This document shows positions 9,111-17,563 of a DNA stretch of 64,000 nucleotides, in pieces. The position numbers and the translations under genes were made by a program. The notes under the pieces were generated by a model. It was not told the origin of the DNA and searched no databases. It saw nothing but the letters and a program-made list of their open reading frames with translations. Source of the DNA: Oscillospiraceae bacterium (GTDB lineage Bacteria; Bacillota; Clostridia; Oscillospirales; Oscillospiraceae); assembly GCA_017861365.1 (NCBI GenBank), contig JAGFXR010000002.1, forward strand, positions 62,001-126,000, in the 5' to 3' direction. Each line of letters starts with the position of its first letter. The first letter of the stretch is position 1.

Positions 9111-10010
9111 TCAGCTGATTCTCAAATGAGGGATGATCCCGCGAGGGATCGCGGAATCATCAATGTTGATGGCGTAGTCCTGAAACTGTCTGGCGGGCAG
9201 GGCATTCTGCGAGTCGGAACGGCTGACGGTGACCGCCTCCTGAAGCCGATAACTGGGACAGTTTCCTAGTATGGAGTCGTGCTGAAAAGTAATCAGCTGA
9301 CGCAGTGCCATTTTGCCTCGTCCCGCAGACTGATCCTGGCCCCAGCACCGTTCTAACGCCTCCCAGAAAAGTTCAAGATCGCTTTCATCAAAACCGGTGC
9401 TTTTCTGCGCCAACGCTGCGTTCAGACAGCCTTCCATACGGTACAGCCCGTAAGGGATGATAAATTTCCGCCCCATGGAAAACCCTTTTTCCACGGCCTC
9501 TCGTTCGGTGGAAACCGTGCAGCGGGAGATGGTAACCTCCTGAATGGCGACCGGTTCGACGCTTTCCGCGAACGCCAGCTGAACGGGACCTTTGATCTGC
9601 CCACAGTTCAGCGCGGTTTTAAGCTTCGAAAAGGATGTCATCACCGCGCCAAAGGCCCGGATGTCATAAAAATTTCGGCACATAAACTGACGCAGCTGAA
9701 CTCCAAGCTTCTCCGGCTCATCCGAACCCGCCACATCCTGCGGCGATATCCGGAGGGACTGCAATGCTCTGCTGTCATTGCGCTCCAGAGGAGTTCCGCT
9801 TCGGACATAGATTTCATATCCCTGAGTCCCCTCGCGGGTCAAAGCGATATAGTCCCGGATTTTTCGCTTAATGCAGACATCGCTGATCCAGCCGACTCCC
9901 GTTTCCATGTCAAAACGGGGCATCCCGTCCGCATCCGGGTCGCCATTGGGGTTTCCGTTTTTTACTTCCAGAAACGCCACAAAGTCATATCGATGCGTCA
10001 GTACCGGCAT
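9111..10010 (-). CDS. cas7c: Type I-C CRISPR backbone protein Cas7c (Csd2)
   Basis: A 299-residue Cas7 of the Csd2 group, the repeated subunit that coats the crRNA spacer in type I-C Cascade. The N-terminus RYDFVAFLEVKNGNPNGDPD is the family hallmark, followed by a SDVCIKRKIRDY segment and the FYDIRAFGAV region near residue 115. Length is normal. The start overlaps the end of cas8c by 26 bases, as is common in these operons. It is the last gene of the set: no adaptation gene follows. The gene shows no disruption, so the effector is probably still made. Confidence 0.93.
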   Translation of the reverse strand: MPVLTHRYDFVAFLEVKNGNPNGDPDADGMPRFDMETGVGWISDVCIKRKIRDYIALTREGTQGYEIYVRSGTPLERNDSRALQSLRISPQDVAGSDEPEKLGVQLRQFMCRNFYDIRAFGAVMTSFSKLKTALNCGQIKGPVQLAFAESVEPVAIQEVTISRCTVSTEREAVEKGFSMGRKFIIPYGLYRMEGCLNAALAQKSTGFDESDLELFWEALERCWGQDQSAGRGKMALRQLITFQHDSILGNCPSYRLQEAVTVSRSDSQNALPARQFQDYAINIDDSAIPRGIIPHLRIS

Positions 10011-10377
10011 ACCTCATACCGACTCCTCTCTCCTGTGCGCTGTGGTGGAGCTGATGATAATACCCCAGCGTAAAAACTCCCATATCTTCGACGCGGAGTG
10101 TCTGGGGGAATGGTTCGCGGATTCGTGTCATCAAATCCAGCTTCTGAGTTTCCCAATACCGATTCCATCCGCTTGCTTTTAAGCTGTGCAGATCAACATC
10201 ATTGCGCCGCTCCAGATCAGGGAAAATACGGGCAGGCGCGGTGCAGGCAACTCGGAAGTACCGCTGTTTGACCGTATGGCAGGAATGCGGAACCGCTCTG
10301 CGGTTGGTAAGATCATAGACCGCGAACAATCTGCCCAGTATATAGGGAAGATAATCACTTTGTGCGTTTAATTCCAT
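9985..10377 (-). CDS. cas11c: Embedded small subunit Cas11c, internal start within cas8c
   Basis: Within cas8c and in the same frame, a perfect AGGAGG (10391-10386) lies 8 bases before an ATG at 10377. Translation from there gives the C-terminal 130 residues of Cas8c. Type I-C systems are known to make their Cas11 small subunit exactly this way, from an internal start in cas8c. The product begins MELNAQSDYLPYILGRLF and ends with the Cas8c C-terminal region containing FTLGYYHQ. The signal is visible in the sequence; actual production is inferred. Confidence 0.75.
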   Translation of the reverse strand: MELNAQSDYLPYILGRLFAVYDLTNRRAVPHSCHTVKQRYFRVACTAPARIFPDLERRNDVDLHSLKASGWNRYWETQKLDLMTRIREPFPQTLRVEDMGVFTLGYYHQLHHSAQERGVGMRYAGTDASI

Positions 10378-11700
10378 TTGCAATGCCTCCTGAATTTGGA
10401 TGGATGGTTTGTTTTGTTTTAAGTAAATGACAATGAGAGTCAGATACTGAACGCGGATGGTCTCATCCTGACAAAGCCGGAGCAGCAACCGTCTCATCAG
10501 CATCCCAGGGAGGGCCCGTCCATCCATCAGGCATTGCATCAGCTCGACGGCAAGCACGGGTTGCGTCCTGTCATACTTTGTGTCTGGCTCCAGCTCAAGG
10601 AGCAGCTGAGCCAGGGTAGGAATATCCCGCCGGATATCGGTTTCGTTTGGTTCGCAGCGGCGCAGAATGCCCAGAAGCTCCGCCACCTCCAGCTCCGACC
10701 AAAAGCACACAGAAAGGCGGGTTCCGTTTGTGGATAGACCCAGGAGACAGAACATTCCGTCAGACAGGTCAGGACTCCCCGTATCTCCCCCTGTTAGAAA
10801 TTGAAAAAATGCCTCCTGTATGTCCTGTCTGCCGTCAGAGGTCCAAAAGACAAAGGTGACGCCGCCCAGCCCGTAGGCATAGCGCGAGGTGGTCAGATAA
10901 TTCAGCGCAGTGGAGCACGCAAACGCGGCCCGGTCGGAGATGGGCGCATTGTATCCCTTTTCATGTCCCCAAGAGGAAAATGCCTCTTGATTAAATGAAA
11001 CCAGACTGGAGCCGGTGTGCGCCGCGCCAAAGACTCCTCTGATTTTAGGGTGCAAGGATGCAATATGAAGGTACTGTCCTGTCACCAGGCAGCAGCGGCA
11101 GGCTCCCTCCAGGTTTGCCTCGTAATAGGCCGGCCATACCGCTCGGAGGGCGTCGTCCTCGATTGCGGGATGTCCGTTGATCATAAAAACCGCATTGGAA
11201 GCAGCCAGTTCTCGTAAATAAGGTTGAAGCGCCGGATACGTACCGGCCTGTTCCGGCTTCCAGGAATGAAAAAAGCGAATGATTGCCAGGGCACCGGGGT
11301 GATTCAGGTGCGCCAGCAGGTTCTGATGCAGCCTCCGGCTGGTTTCAAAGCATCGGAACGAATGATTGTTTAATTTTAGTTGGGTGTTTGGAGCAAGGCT
11401 GTCGGTCATGTACGGGGGCGCTGCAAGTCCTAATAAATAGCTTGGATTGTCCCACAGAAAATTGGCTCGGCAATTGGTGGTGCGGATGGTTCGCATAGGA
11501 ACCTCCATGATTTGCGGAACCAATCCCCAGCGGTTGCGCGCGATCAGTTTCTTCCGCCGCAAATCAACACATCCGATGAGCGCTCCATTGGCATCCAAAT
11601 TGAGTCCAAAGGAAATCTGTTCCAAGCTCCACCCGTAATGAGGCACGTCGCACCGTTTCGCCAGAAGATCATAATAATCATATAATTGTTTTAATATCAT
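9985..11700 (-). CDS. cas8c: Type I-C CRISPR large subunit Cas8c (Csd1)
   Basis: A 571-residue Cas8c, the large subunit that recognises the PAM and helps open target DNA. Family features include the N-terminal LKQLYDYYDLLA, the NAVFMINGHPA segment near residue 175, SFNQEAFSSWG near residue 240, and a C-terminal ILGRLFAV ... FTLGYYHQ region. Length is typical. The ATG at 11700 follows GAGGT by 8 bases and overlaps the end of cas5c by 23 bases. No frameshift or stop is seen. It carries an internal translation start for Cas11c. With no Cas3 encoded nearby, the complex may bind without cutting, or borrow a nuclease encoded elsewhere. Confidence 0.92.
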   Translation of the reverse strand: MILKQLYDYYDLLAKRCDVPHYGWSLEQISFGLNLDANGALIGCVDLRRKKLIARNRWGLVPQIMEVPMRTIRTTNCRANFLWDNPSYLLGLAAPPYMTDSLAPNTQLKLNNHSFRCFETSRRLHQNLLAHLNHPGALAIIRFFHSWKPEQAGTYPALQPYLRELAASNAVFMINGHPAIEDDALRAVWPAYYEANLEGACRCCLVTGQYLHIASLHPKIRGVFGAAHTGSSLVSFNQEAFSSWGHEKGYNAPISDRAAFACSTALNYLTTSRYAYGLGGVTFVFWTSDGRQDIQEAFFQFLTGGDTGSPDLSDGMFCLLGLSTNGTRLSVCFWSELEVAELLGILRRCEPNETDIRRDIPTLAQLLLELEPDTKYDRTQPVLAVELMQCLMDGRALPGMLMRRLLLRLCQDETIRVQYLTLIVIYLKQNKPSIQIQEALQMELNAQSDYLPYILGRLFAVYDLTNRRAVPHSCHTVKQRYFRVACTAPARIFPDLERRNDVDLHSLKASGWNRYWETQKLDLMTRIREPFPQTLRVEDMGVFTLGYYHQLHHSAQERGVGMRYAGTDASI

Positions 11701-12340
11701 TCCGCAGTACCTCACAGCCCGCGACCTCCAAGACGCCGTTTACCAGAACCGCATCAAAATAACTGGTAAAAAAGGAGCCGTCCGGCGCCCGTTCCTTCGT
11801 CTCATAGGGCATCAGCCCGAACGCAACCACACCGCTGGGATAGGGAGCAATCGTCTCATGCTCGGGCCAAGGCCGAAACTGCGCGATCAACTCCCGGTGT
11901 CCCAGGTAGGGCTGGGAATGGCATTTTCCGTGCTTGAGGCGATGGCGCAGGATGTTGATATCGCGATTCCACTGGTCGCACGACATGGTAAATTCGACTA
12001 CATACCGAACATCACGCAGAACCATGCAGCTGCGCGTTTGGCGGGTCAGAGCGGTGTTGAGCTGCAACCGGTCTCCGCAATCATGGCGCATGGCGGCCAG
12101 AGCATTGCGGGAGCTGGCTTTTCGTCCGACTTCATTGATCGTATAGCGGGTAAACTGAATGGGATTTTGTACGTAGACGCGGCGGATTTGGTAGCTCAGC
12201 CCCGGATGCCAATAGATTGCCTCCAACATACCCCGCGCCGCGGAAGGTGTGATGACCGGATAACTCACCCGTTCCGCTTTGAATTCCGCACGGGTAAAGC
12301 ACGCTTTCTTTCCCCAAATCTCCAGAAAGATTGATGTCAC
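11678..12340 (-). CDS. cas5c: Type I-C CRISPR protein Cas5c (crRNA processing)
   Basis: A 220-residue Cas5 of the I-C type, which in this subtype replaces Cas6 and cuts the pre-crRNA while holding the 5' handle. Recognisable segments are WGKKACFTRAEFKAERVSYP at the N-terminus, ARGMLEAIYWHP near residue 36, NPIQFTRYTINEV near 60 and VLRDVRYVVEF near 107. The start is a GTG after AGGAG. It is the first gene of the operon, with a TATAAT-like box at 12367-12362 just upstream. Usually cas3 precedes it; here a LysR gene ending in a terminator does. Confidence 0.92.
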   Translation of the reverse strand: MTSIFLEIWGKKACFTRAEFKAERVSYPVITPSAARGMLEAIYWHPGLSYQIRRVYVQNPIQFTRYTINEVGRKASSRNALAAMRHDCGDRLQLNTALTRQTRSCMVLRDVRYVVEFTMSCDQWNRDINILRHRLKHGKCHSQPYLGHRELIAQFRPWPEHETIAPYPSGVVAFGLMPYETKERAPDGSFFTSYFDAVLVNGVLEVAGCEVLRNDIKTII

Positions 12341-12420
12341 AGGCTCATCTCCTCTTCTCTTATTATAAAGAAATCATCCTGAATATCCAGCGCACTTTTT
12401 TCATCCGCCCATGTCTAAAA

Positions 12421-12462
12421 CATAGAGACAGCGCCGGCCTTCAGGCCGGCGCTGTCTCTATG
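12421..12462 (-). terminator. 19-bp hairpin terminator overlapping a stop codon
   Basis: Arms 12421-12439 and 12444-12462 are perfectly complementary with a 4-base loop. In the minus direction TTTT follows. The TAG stop of the upstream LysR gene (12460-12458) lies inside the first arm, so termination of translation and transcription are superimposed. It insulates the cas operon from the LysR gene. Confidence 0.8.
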
Positions 12463-13348
12463 CGGTATGGGATTGTACGGATTCCAAAAATAATTGCAAC
12501 AGGGGATTTTCATTGTTTCGGTTCCAGATCAGCCCCTTGAGCATGGTGGGCGTACCCCGGATCGGCAGCTTTGTCATATGGGGAACAAAGTGGACGAAAC
12601 AGCTCTCATTGGCTGGCATGGCATAGAGACCGGAGGTAACCAGCAAGTGCAGATAACCACAGCGGTAATCCAGCTTCAATTCCGGATCCAAACTGCCCCA
12701 GCAATTTTGCGTCAGGGACTCTCCAAAGTTTTCCGGATGCACCATGGCAACGGGGAGAATCTTTAAAATCTCGTTCAGGGACATCTCTTCCTGGTAAACT
12801 CCCTGGGGTGGCATCAAGTTTTCGTGGATGGCCAGAAATACACGCTCTTGCGCGTATACCAGATGGGTGATGGAAGGATCAGGAAAAGTCGCGTTTTCGC
12901 GAAACACGGTGACCGCAACATCTATGGTTCCGTCCAAAAGGCCGGTGTTAATTTCAGCATAATCCATTCTCGTTAAAATCAGCTTTACACCCGGGCCGCG
13001 TTTTGCCAGAGCCTGCACCGCATCGGTAACGGGTTCATCCACGGTCTGGTCGGCCAGTACACCAATTGACAACCTGCCTTCCAGCCCCTGTGCCACGTCT
13101 TCCACTTGCTCTCTGAGTGTGACCAGATCGGCGTAAATATCGATTAATCCAGTCTGAAGCGTTTTCCCGACACCGGTCAATTCCACGGTGTTATTTCTTC
13201 GGATAAAAAGGGTAACATTCAGCTCTTTTTCAAGCGCAATGATCTGACGGCTCAGCGCGGATTGTGTGATAAACAATTGTTCTGAAGCTTTCGTGAAGCT
13301 CAGCAGCTGAGCTGCCATCAAGAACGACTGAATCTGTTCCGTTGTCAT
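12458..13348 (-). CDS. LysR-family transcriptional regulator
   Basis: A 296-residue LysR protein: helix-turn-helix at about residues 1-60 (FTKASEQLFITQSALSRQI) and an effector domain from about 90 on. The ATG at 13348 follows a weak AAGGTGG; a GTG at 13375 is an alternative. It lies 32 bases behind another LysR gene on the same strand, so the two are probably co-transcribed away from the SnoaL-like/SMP-30/MFS operon. Confidence 0.9.
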   Translation of the reverse strand: MTTEQIQSFLMAAQLLSFTKASEQLFITQSALSRQIIALEKELNVTLFIRRNNTVELTGVGKTLQTGLIDIYADLVTLREQVEDVAQGLEGRLSIGVLADQTVDEPVTDAVQALAKRGPGVKLILTRMDYAEINTGLLDGTIDVAVTVFRENATFPDPSITHLVYAQERVFLAIHENLMPPQGVYQEEMSLNEILKILPVAMVHPENFGESLTQNCWGSLDPELKLDYRCGYLHLLVTSGLYAMPANESCFVHFVPHMTKLPIRGTPTMLKGLIWNRNNENPLLQLFLESVQSHTA

Positions 13349-13380
13349 AGCATAACCACCTTCACTTGAAACCACGATAT

Positions 13381-14265
13381 TCAGATATACTCCTGAATCA
13401 TCTCAACAAACAGCGGCACGGCTGGATTTGAGCTTTCCGGGTTCCATACGATATCGATTTGGTCATCTTCCTGATGATCACTGATGAAAATGTATTTAAG
13501 CCGGTTATTGATCGAACACGCCAGGTTTCGCAGCAGCAGCGAAACTCCCATGCCAGATTCCACCTGGAATAAAATAGTCTCCAGATTGGATGGACTGCTG
13601 ATCACATTGGGCACAAATCCTGCGTTCATGCAGCATTTAAAAATATGGTCATATGCGTTGGGAAAATCCTTTCTGGAGAAGATGATAAATGGCTCAAACG
13701 CCAAATCGGCCAGCATCAGATCAGGCTTGCTGGCCAGCGGATGATCCTCGTTCAGAACCATGCACAGCGTGTCGTGATAAAATTTTTGATGGTTCAAAAA
13801 ATGGTATTTTTCTGCTTCAAACGAAGGCATAAAACAAATGTCGGTTTCCTCTCTTAATAGAGCCTCGGACATAGGATAAGAAAAATGATTGATAATCTGT
13901 ACATCGACAGCAGGGTATCGCGCTCGGAAGCGTTTCACAATGGGAGGCAAAAAATCCTTTCCCAGCAGAGATTCATTCACCAACAGAGTTCCGTTGATTC
14001 CATTGCTGACCCTCTTTACCTTCTCAATGATCATATCCGTTCTCGATATTAACTCCATGGATTCCTTCAACAATACTTTTCCGGCGGGAGACAGCCGCAC
14101 AGAGCGGTTGGAACGAAAAAATAATTTCACCCCGCCCAATTCTTTTTCCAGATCCGCGATTTGTCTGCTTAAGGCCGGCTGTCCGATGTAAAGTTGCTCC
14201 GCGGCCTTTGTGAAATTTAGGTATTCAGCAACTTTGATAAAAGACCGCAGTTTATTGATATCCAT
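13381..14265 (-). CDS. LysR-family transcriptional regulator
   Basis: A 294-residue LysR protein with a helix-turn-helix at about residues 1-60 (FTKAAEQLYIGQPALSRQI) and an effector domain from about 90 to 290. It is divergent from the gene at 14424 and first of two tandem LysR genes. The two share N-terminal sequence but differ clearly in the ligand domain, so they may read different signals. Likely target is the divergent three-gene operon. Confidence 0.92.
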   Translation of the reverse strand: MDINKLRSFIKVAEYLNFTKAAEQLYIGQPALSRQIADLEKELGGVKLFFRSNRSVRLSPAGKVLLKESMELISRTDMIIEKVKRVSNGINGTLLVNESLLGKDFLPPIVKRFRARYPAVDVQIINHFSYPMSEALLREETDICFMPSFEAEKYHFLNHQKFYHDTLCMVLNEDHPLASKPDLMLADLAFEPFIIFSRKDFPNAYDHIFKCCMNAGFVPNVISSPSNLETILFQVESGMGVSLLLRNLACSINNRLKYIFISDHQEDDQIDIVWNPESSNPAVPLFVEMIQEYI

Positions 14266-14362
14266 TGTTCACACCCTAAAGACGGTTATTTTAAACAATA
14301 ATAGCACATCGATGTGTCTTTGAATTATGCTTTTTTTTGATTGTACCATAAATTCTTGGCAT

Positions 14363-14391
14363 TTTACAAGAGAGGTTGGCAGCTTTATCAT
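14363..14391 (+). promoter_or_regulatory. Promoter of the SnoaL-like/SMP-30/MFS operon
   Basis: TTTACA at 14363-14368, a 17-base spacer and TATCAT at 14386-14391, ending about 30 bases before the start codon, leaving room for a leader with AGGAGG at 14411-14416. Confidence 0.6.
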
Positions 14392-14423
14392 GAATAGTAT
14401 CAAAACATCCAGGAGGTATTATG

Positions 14424-15197
14424 ATGTCAAACCCAGTCAATTTAGAGGAGATTGTTTTAAAACAGCAGCACGAAATCGATCGTCTCCATGCCATGAGTGA
14501 AATCCAGCAGTGCATGGCTCATTACGAAACCGTCCACTTGAACCCGGCCTATATTGCAAAATCCATCGAGTCCTTTGCCATGTGGAGACCTGATGTTTCT
14601 GCGGAGGTTTCAGACTGGGGCTGTTACTTTGGCCCCGATGCCATGAAGGGCTTTTGGGAAAGCCAGACAGGCGATGATCTGAGAGGCGGAATCTTTTTCC
14701 ATACCCTGTGCTCTCCCTGTATTCAGGTTGCCGGAGACGGAAAGACCGCAAAGGCAACCTGGATGTCTGCCGGATTTGAGACTATGCCCGCGGGAATCAT
14801 GTGCCCTGAGGCAAAGTCCTTCTGGGCTTGGGGCAAATACGGAATTGACTTTATCAAGCATCCCGAAGCCGGCGAGTGGAAAATTTGGCATTTCAAGTGG
14901 TTTCGCACCATTCGCAGCGACTTTTACAAGGACTGGTATCAAGACTCCATCCACACGCTGTCCGGTCAGCCCGGAAAAGGCTACGAACACCCTGACCGTC
15001 ATGCCTCCGTTTTCCATAAGCCGTATCAATTTGATGAAATTCCCCATCCCTTCCCCATGGATCCCGAACCCTATGAGCACTATGATGGTAATTTTCGTTG
15101 GATTTTTGGCAATGAAGAGTTGGAAAAGCAATTTGGAGTGAAATATCCGGAAGAATATCGTAAATTGTATAATGTAGGCTATCCTGAAGTTATTTGA
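14424..15197 (+). CDS. SnoaL-like (NTF2-fold) protein
   Basis: A 257-residue protein whose N-terminal half (about residues 20-165) matches the SnoaL-like/NTF2 cone fold used by small dehydratases, isomerases and cyclases; the region MSEIQQCMAHYETVHL is the typical first helix. The C-terminal third is rich in His, Pro, Tyr and Trp and has no family I know. Two ATG codons stand in tandem at 14421 and 14424; the second has better spacing from AGGAGG. It leads an operon with an SMP-30 protein and an MFS transporter. A hydratase or isomerase role on an imported compound is an inference. Confidence 0.75.
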   Translation: MSNPVNLEEIVLKQQHEIDRLHAMSEIQQCMAHYETVHLNPAYIAKSIESFAMWRPDVSAEVSDWGCYFGPDAMKGFWESQTGDDLRGGIFFHTLCSPCIQVAGDGKTAKATWMSAGFETMPAGIMCPEAKSFWAWGKYGIDFIKHPEAGEWKIWHFKWFRTIRSDFYKDWYQDSIHTLSGQPGKGYEHPDRHASVFHKPYQFDEIPHPFPMDPEPYEHYDGNFRWIFGNEELEKQFGVKYPEEYRKLYNVGYPEVI

Positions 15198-15231
15198 TCA
15201 ATATCCTTCACTCAGATCAGGAGATGAAAAC

Positions 15232-16203
15232 ATGGCGAATGAATTTGACATACAGCTGCAAAAACTGATGACCGAAAATCTTCCGCAAGATGTGATTAAT
15301 TTGCCGGTGATCATGGCGGAACCGTGGGTGTTGATTGACGGTGATACAGAACACCCTGGCATGGAGGGTCCTATCTTTGATAAAGAGGGTAATTTCTATG
15401 TTTGCCGTTCCGCACCGGTTCCGGGCTTTAATTCTACTATTATCAAAATAACGCCGGGTCAAGAAATGTCTGTTTTTTATCAAGCGGGTCAATGTGTACC
15501 TGTCGGAATTGCAATCCATAAGGACGGCAGGTTTTTTGTTGCGTGCCTGACCGGCGAACTATTGGTTCTCACACCCGATGGCACGCTTGTAAGAACCCTT
15601 TATCCCAAGCACTTGGGTGAATCTTTGTCAATGAACGATTTGGTTTTTGATCAAAATGGGAACCTGTACATCACAGACTTCAGGGGCCTGTCCAACAATC
15701 CAATTGGCGGTGTATATCGGCTTGACGCAGATTACAATTACGAGAAGGTCATTCAAATCACTGGGGGTCTTGCACTGGCCAATGGAATTTCGCTGACTCC
15801 GGAGGGCGATGCCCTATGGATTGGAGAGTCAGGCCGAAATGCTATTGTCAGAATCAGATTGGATCAAAACGGAATGATGGATCATTTTGCCGGGTTATCC
15901 TATATCTATTATAATACTGGCGATTGCTCTCCTGATTCCAATAAGGTTGATTCTGACGGGAACCTATACCAAACCATTATGATGGGTGGCCGTATCATCG
16001 TTTTAAACAAAAGCGGAACACCTGTGACAAACGTAATGGTTCCGGGACGGCAGGAAGGCAGAAATCTCATGACTCCGAATCTAGTCATCAAGCCGGGAAC
16101 CAAACAGGCTTATATGCTGGCCTCCGGACCGGACGGTTCCTGGGTATATACGTTTACGGCACTGGCGGAAGCCCAGGTTCTTTATTCTCATATGACCGGC
16201 TGA
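15232..16203 (+). CDS. SMP-30/gluconolactonase-family beta-propeller hydrolase
   Basis: A 323-residue six-bladed beta-propeller of the SMP-30/gluconolaconase/LRE group, usually metal-dependent lactonases. The expected metal ligands are recognisable: Glu in MEGPIFDKEGN, Asn in LANGISLTPEGD and Asp in KVDSDGNLYQT. No signal peptide is seen. AGGAG precedes the ATG at 15232. Placed between a SnoaL-like protein and a transporter, it probably hydrolyses a lactone or ester intermediate of one small pathway; the exact substrate is unknown. Confidence 0.85.
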   Translation: MANEFDIQLQKLMTENLPQDVINLPVIMAEPWVLIDGDTEHPGMEGPIFDKEGNFYVCRSAPVPGFNSTIIKITPGQEMSVFYQAGQCVPVGIAIHKDGRFFVACLTGELLVLTPDGTLVRTLYPKHLGESLSMNDLVFDQNGNLYITDFRGLSNNPIGGVYRLDADYNYEKVIQITGGLALANGISLTPEGDALWIGESGRNAIVRIRLDQNGMMDHFAGLSYIYYNTGDCSPDSNKVDSDGNLYQTIMMGGRIIVLNKSGTPVTNVMVPGRQEGRNLMTPNLVIKPGTKQAYMLASGPDGSWVYTFTALAEAQVLYSHMTG

Positions 16204-16266
16204 ACGGGAAAGCTTCCATATTGAGGAATCTCAGCAGCATCAGAGCTTTACTTTGATTGAAAGGAT

Positions 16267-17475
16267 ATGAAAATCATGGGTAAAAACGCAGGGTTAAAAG
16301 CCACGCTTTTACTGACAAGCACTGACCAAATGGTTGCTACTTCTTTAATTATTCCGATTATGGGATATATTGCCCAGGCATTTCCCAATGCAGGCGCCTC
16401 AATCATGTTACTGATGACACTGCCTAATTTATGTATGGTTCCCGCTATTCTGATTACCGGTAAATTGTGCGACTATGTCAGTAAAAAGATATTATTAGTC
16501 ATTGCCACATTAATTTTTACAATAGGCGGTATTGCCGGCGGCGTATACGACAATTTCACCTTTATGCTCGTGACAAGAGCATTCATGGGCATTGGAGCCG
16601 GTATGCTGTTTTCGCTCCCTCAGGCTTTTATTGCGCAGCTATTCAGCGGTCAGGAAAGAGTCACTATGATGGGCTGGTCGGCTGCCGTGGGCTCCATTTT
16701 CTCCGTCATTTTCAATATGATTTCAGGAACATTGGGTGTGATCAACTGGCATTACTGCTTTTATGCGTTTGCAGTGTATTTCCTGCTTGTTATGTTTCAA
16801 ATTGCTAAAGTACCCAATCTGCCGCCTGAAAAGAAGGATGAAACACTTCAAAGGGACACAAAAGACGATAAACTTGGATTTAGAATTGTGTTTTTCTCTA
16901 TCGCAATTTTTTGTATGTTCACATTGTTATGTTTCTTAACCGTGGATATTTCCCTGTTCGTGATCGGCGAAAATTTGGGTACCTCTGTACAGGCTGGTAT
17001 TGCAAGCTCGATTCTCACACTCACCAGCTTTGCAATGGCATCTTTATTCGCCTTTTGGTTTAAGATTTTCAAACGTTATCTCCCTGTGGTTTCGGCACTT
17101 GCAATGGTAGTCGGTTATTTCGTGCTCTCACATGCGTACAGCATGTCGACTATCTATATTGGAGCCGTTATCATCGGCATCACATCAGGATCTTTTGGCC
17201 CGTATTTTATGACGCGTGCCTCCATCGTAGTTCCAAAATCTAAGCAGACCCTTGCGATTGCCATTATCTCCACTTGTATGTTTGTCGGTATGTTTGCTAC
17301 TACTTATTATGGGATGTTCCTTGCCTCGATCTTTGGCAGCAGCTACAGAAACATCTTTTTTGGAGTCAGTATCAGTGCTCTGATTCTTGCCATCGCTATA
17401 CTGATTTATATTCCCTTAACACAGCGTTTCGAAGCGGAGAATCCTCAGAACATGACTGCGGAAGAGGTCAAATAG
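16267..17475 (+). CDS. MFS transporter
   Basis: A 402-residue major facilitator with about 12 membrane segments and a central cytoplasmic loop near residues 180-205. The loop GKLCDYVSKK after the second segment is a variant of MFS motif A. A second ATG at 16276 is possible because the AAAGG is only 2 bases from the first. It resembles the MFS gene at 35329 (shared MxGWSxAV and NWxYxF motifs), so the two are probably paralogues. Likely importer for the substrate of its operon. Confidence 0.88.
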   Translation: MKIMGKNAGLKATLLLTSTDQMVATSLIIPIMGYIAQAFPNAGASIMLLMTLPNLCMVPAILITGKLCDYVSKKILLVIATLIFTIGGIAGGVYDNFTFMLVTRAFMGIGAGMLFSLPQAFIAQLFSGQERVTMMGWSAAVGSIFSVIFNMISGTLGVINWHYCFYAFAVYFLLVMFQIAKVPNLPPEKKDETLQRDTKDDKLGFRIVFFSIAIFCMFTLLCFLTVDISLFVIGENLGTSVQAGIASSILTLTSFAMASLFAFWFKIFKRYLPVVSALAMVVGYFVLSHAYSMSTIYIGAVIIGITSGSFGPYFMTRASIVVPKSKQTLAIAIISTCMFVGMFATTYYGMFLASIFGSSYRNIFFGVSISALILAIAILIYIPLTQRFEAENPQNMTAEEVK

Positions 17476-17483
17476 CTTTGAAA

Positions 17484-17563
17484 GGCCTGTAACGGGAAAT
17501 GTGCAGCCACCTTTCCTGGTTATTTCCGGCGGAAAGGCAAAAGCACACTTCATGTTACAGGCC
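17484..17563. terminator. Long inverted repeat between convergent genes
   Basis: Outer arms 17484-17493 and 17554-17563 match perfectly over 10 bp with about 60 bases between them, which can form an inner hairpin (CTTTCC/GGAAAG). It overlaps the end of the DUF4491 gene. A terminator role is likely but there is no clear T tract. Confidence 0.4.

Noticed and set aside
8766-12457. CRISPR repeat array near the cas genes
   Set aside because: I looked for spaced repeats of about 30 bases on both flanks and saw none.
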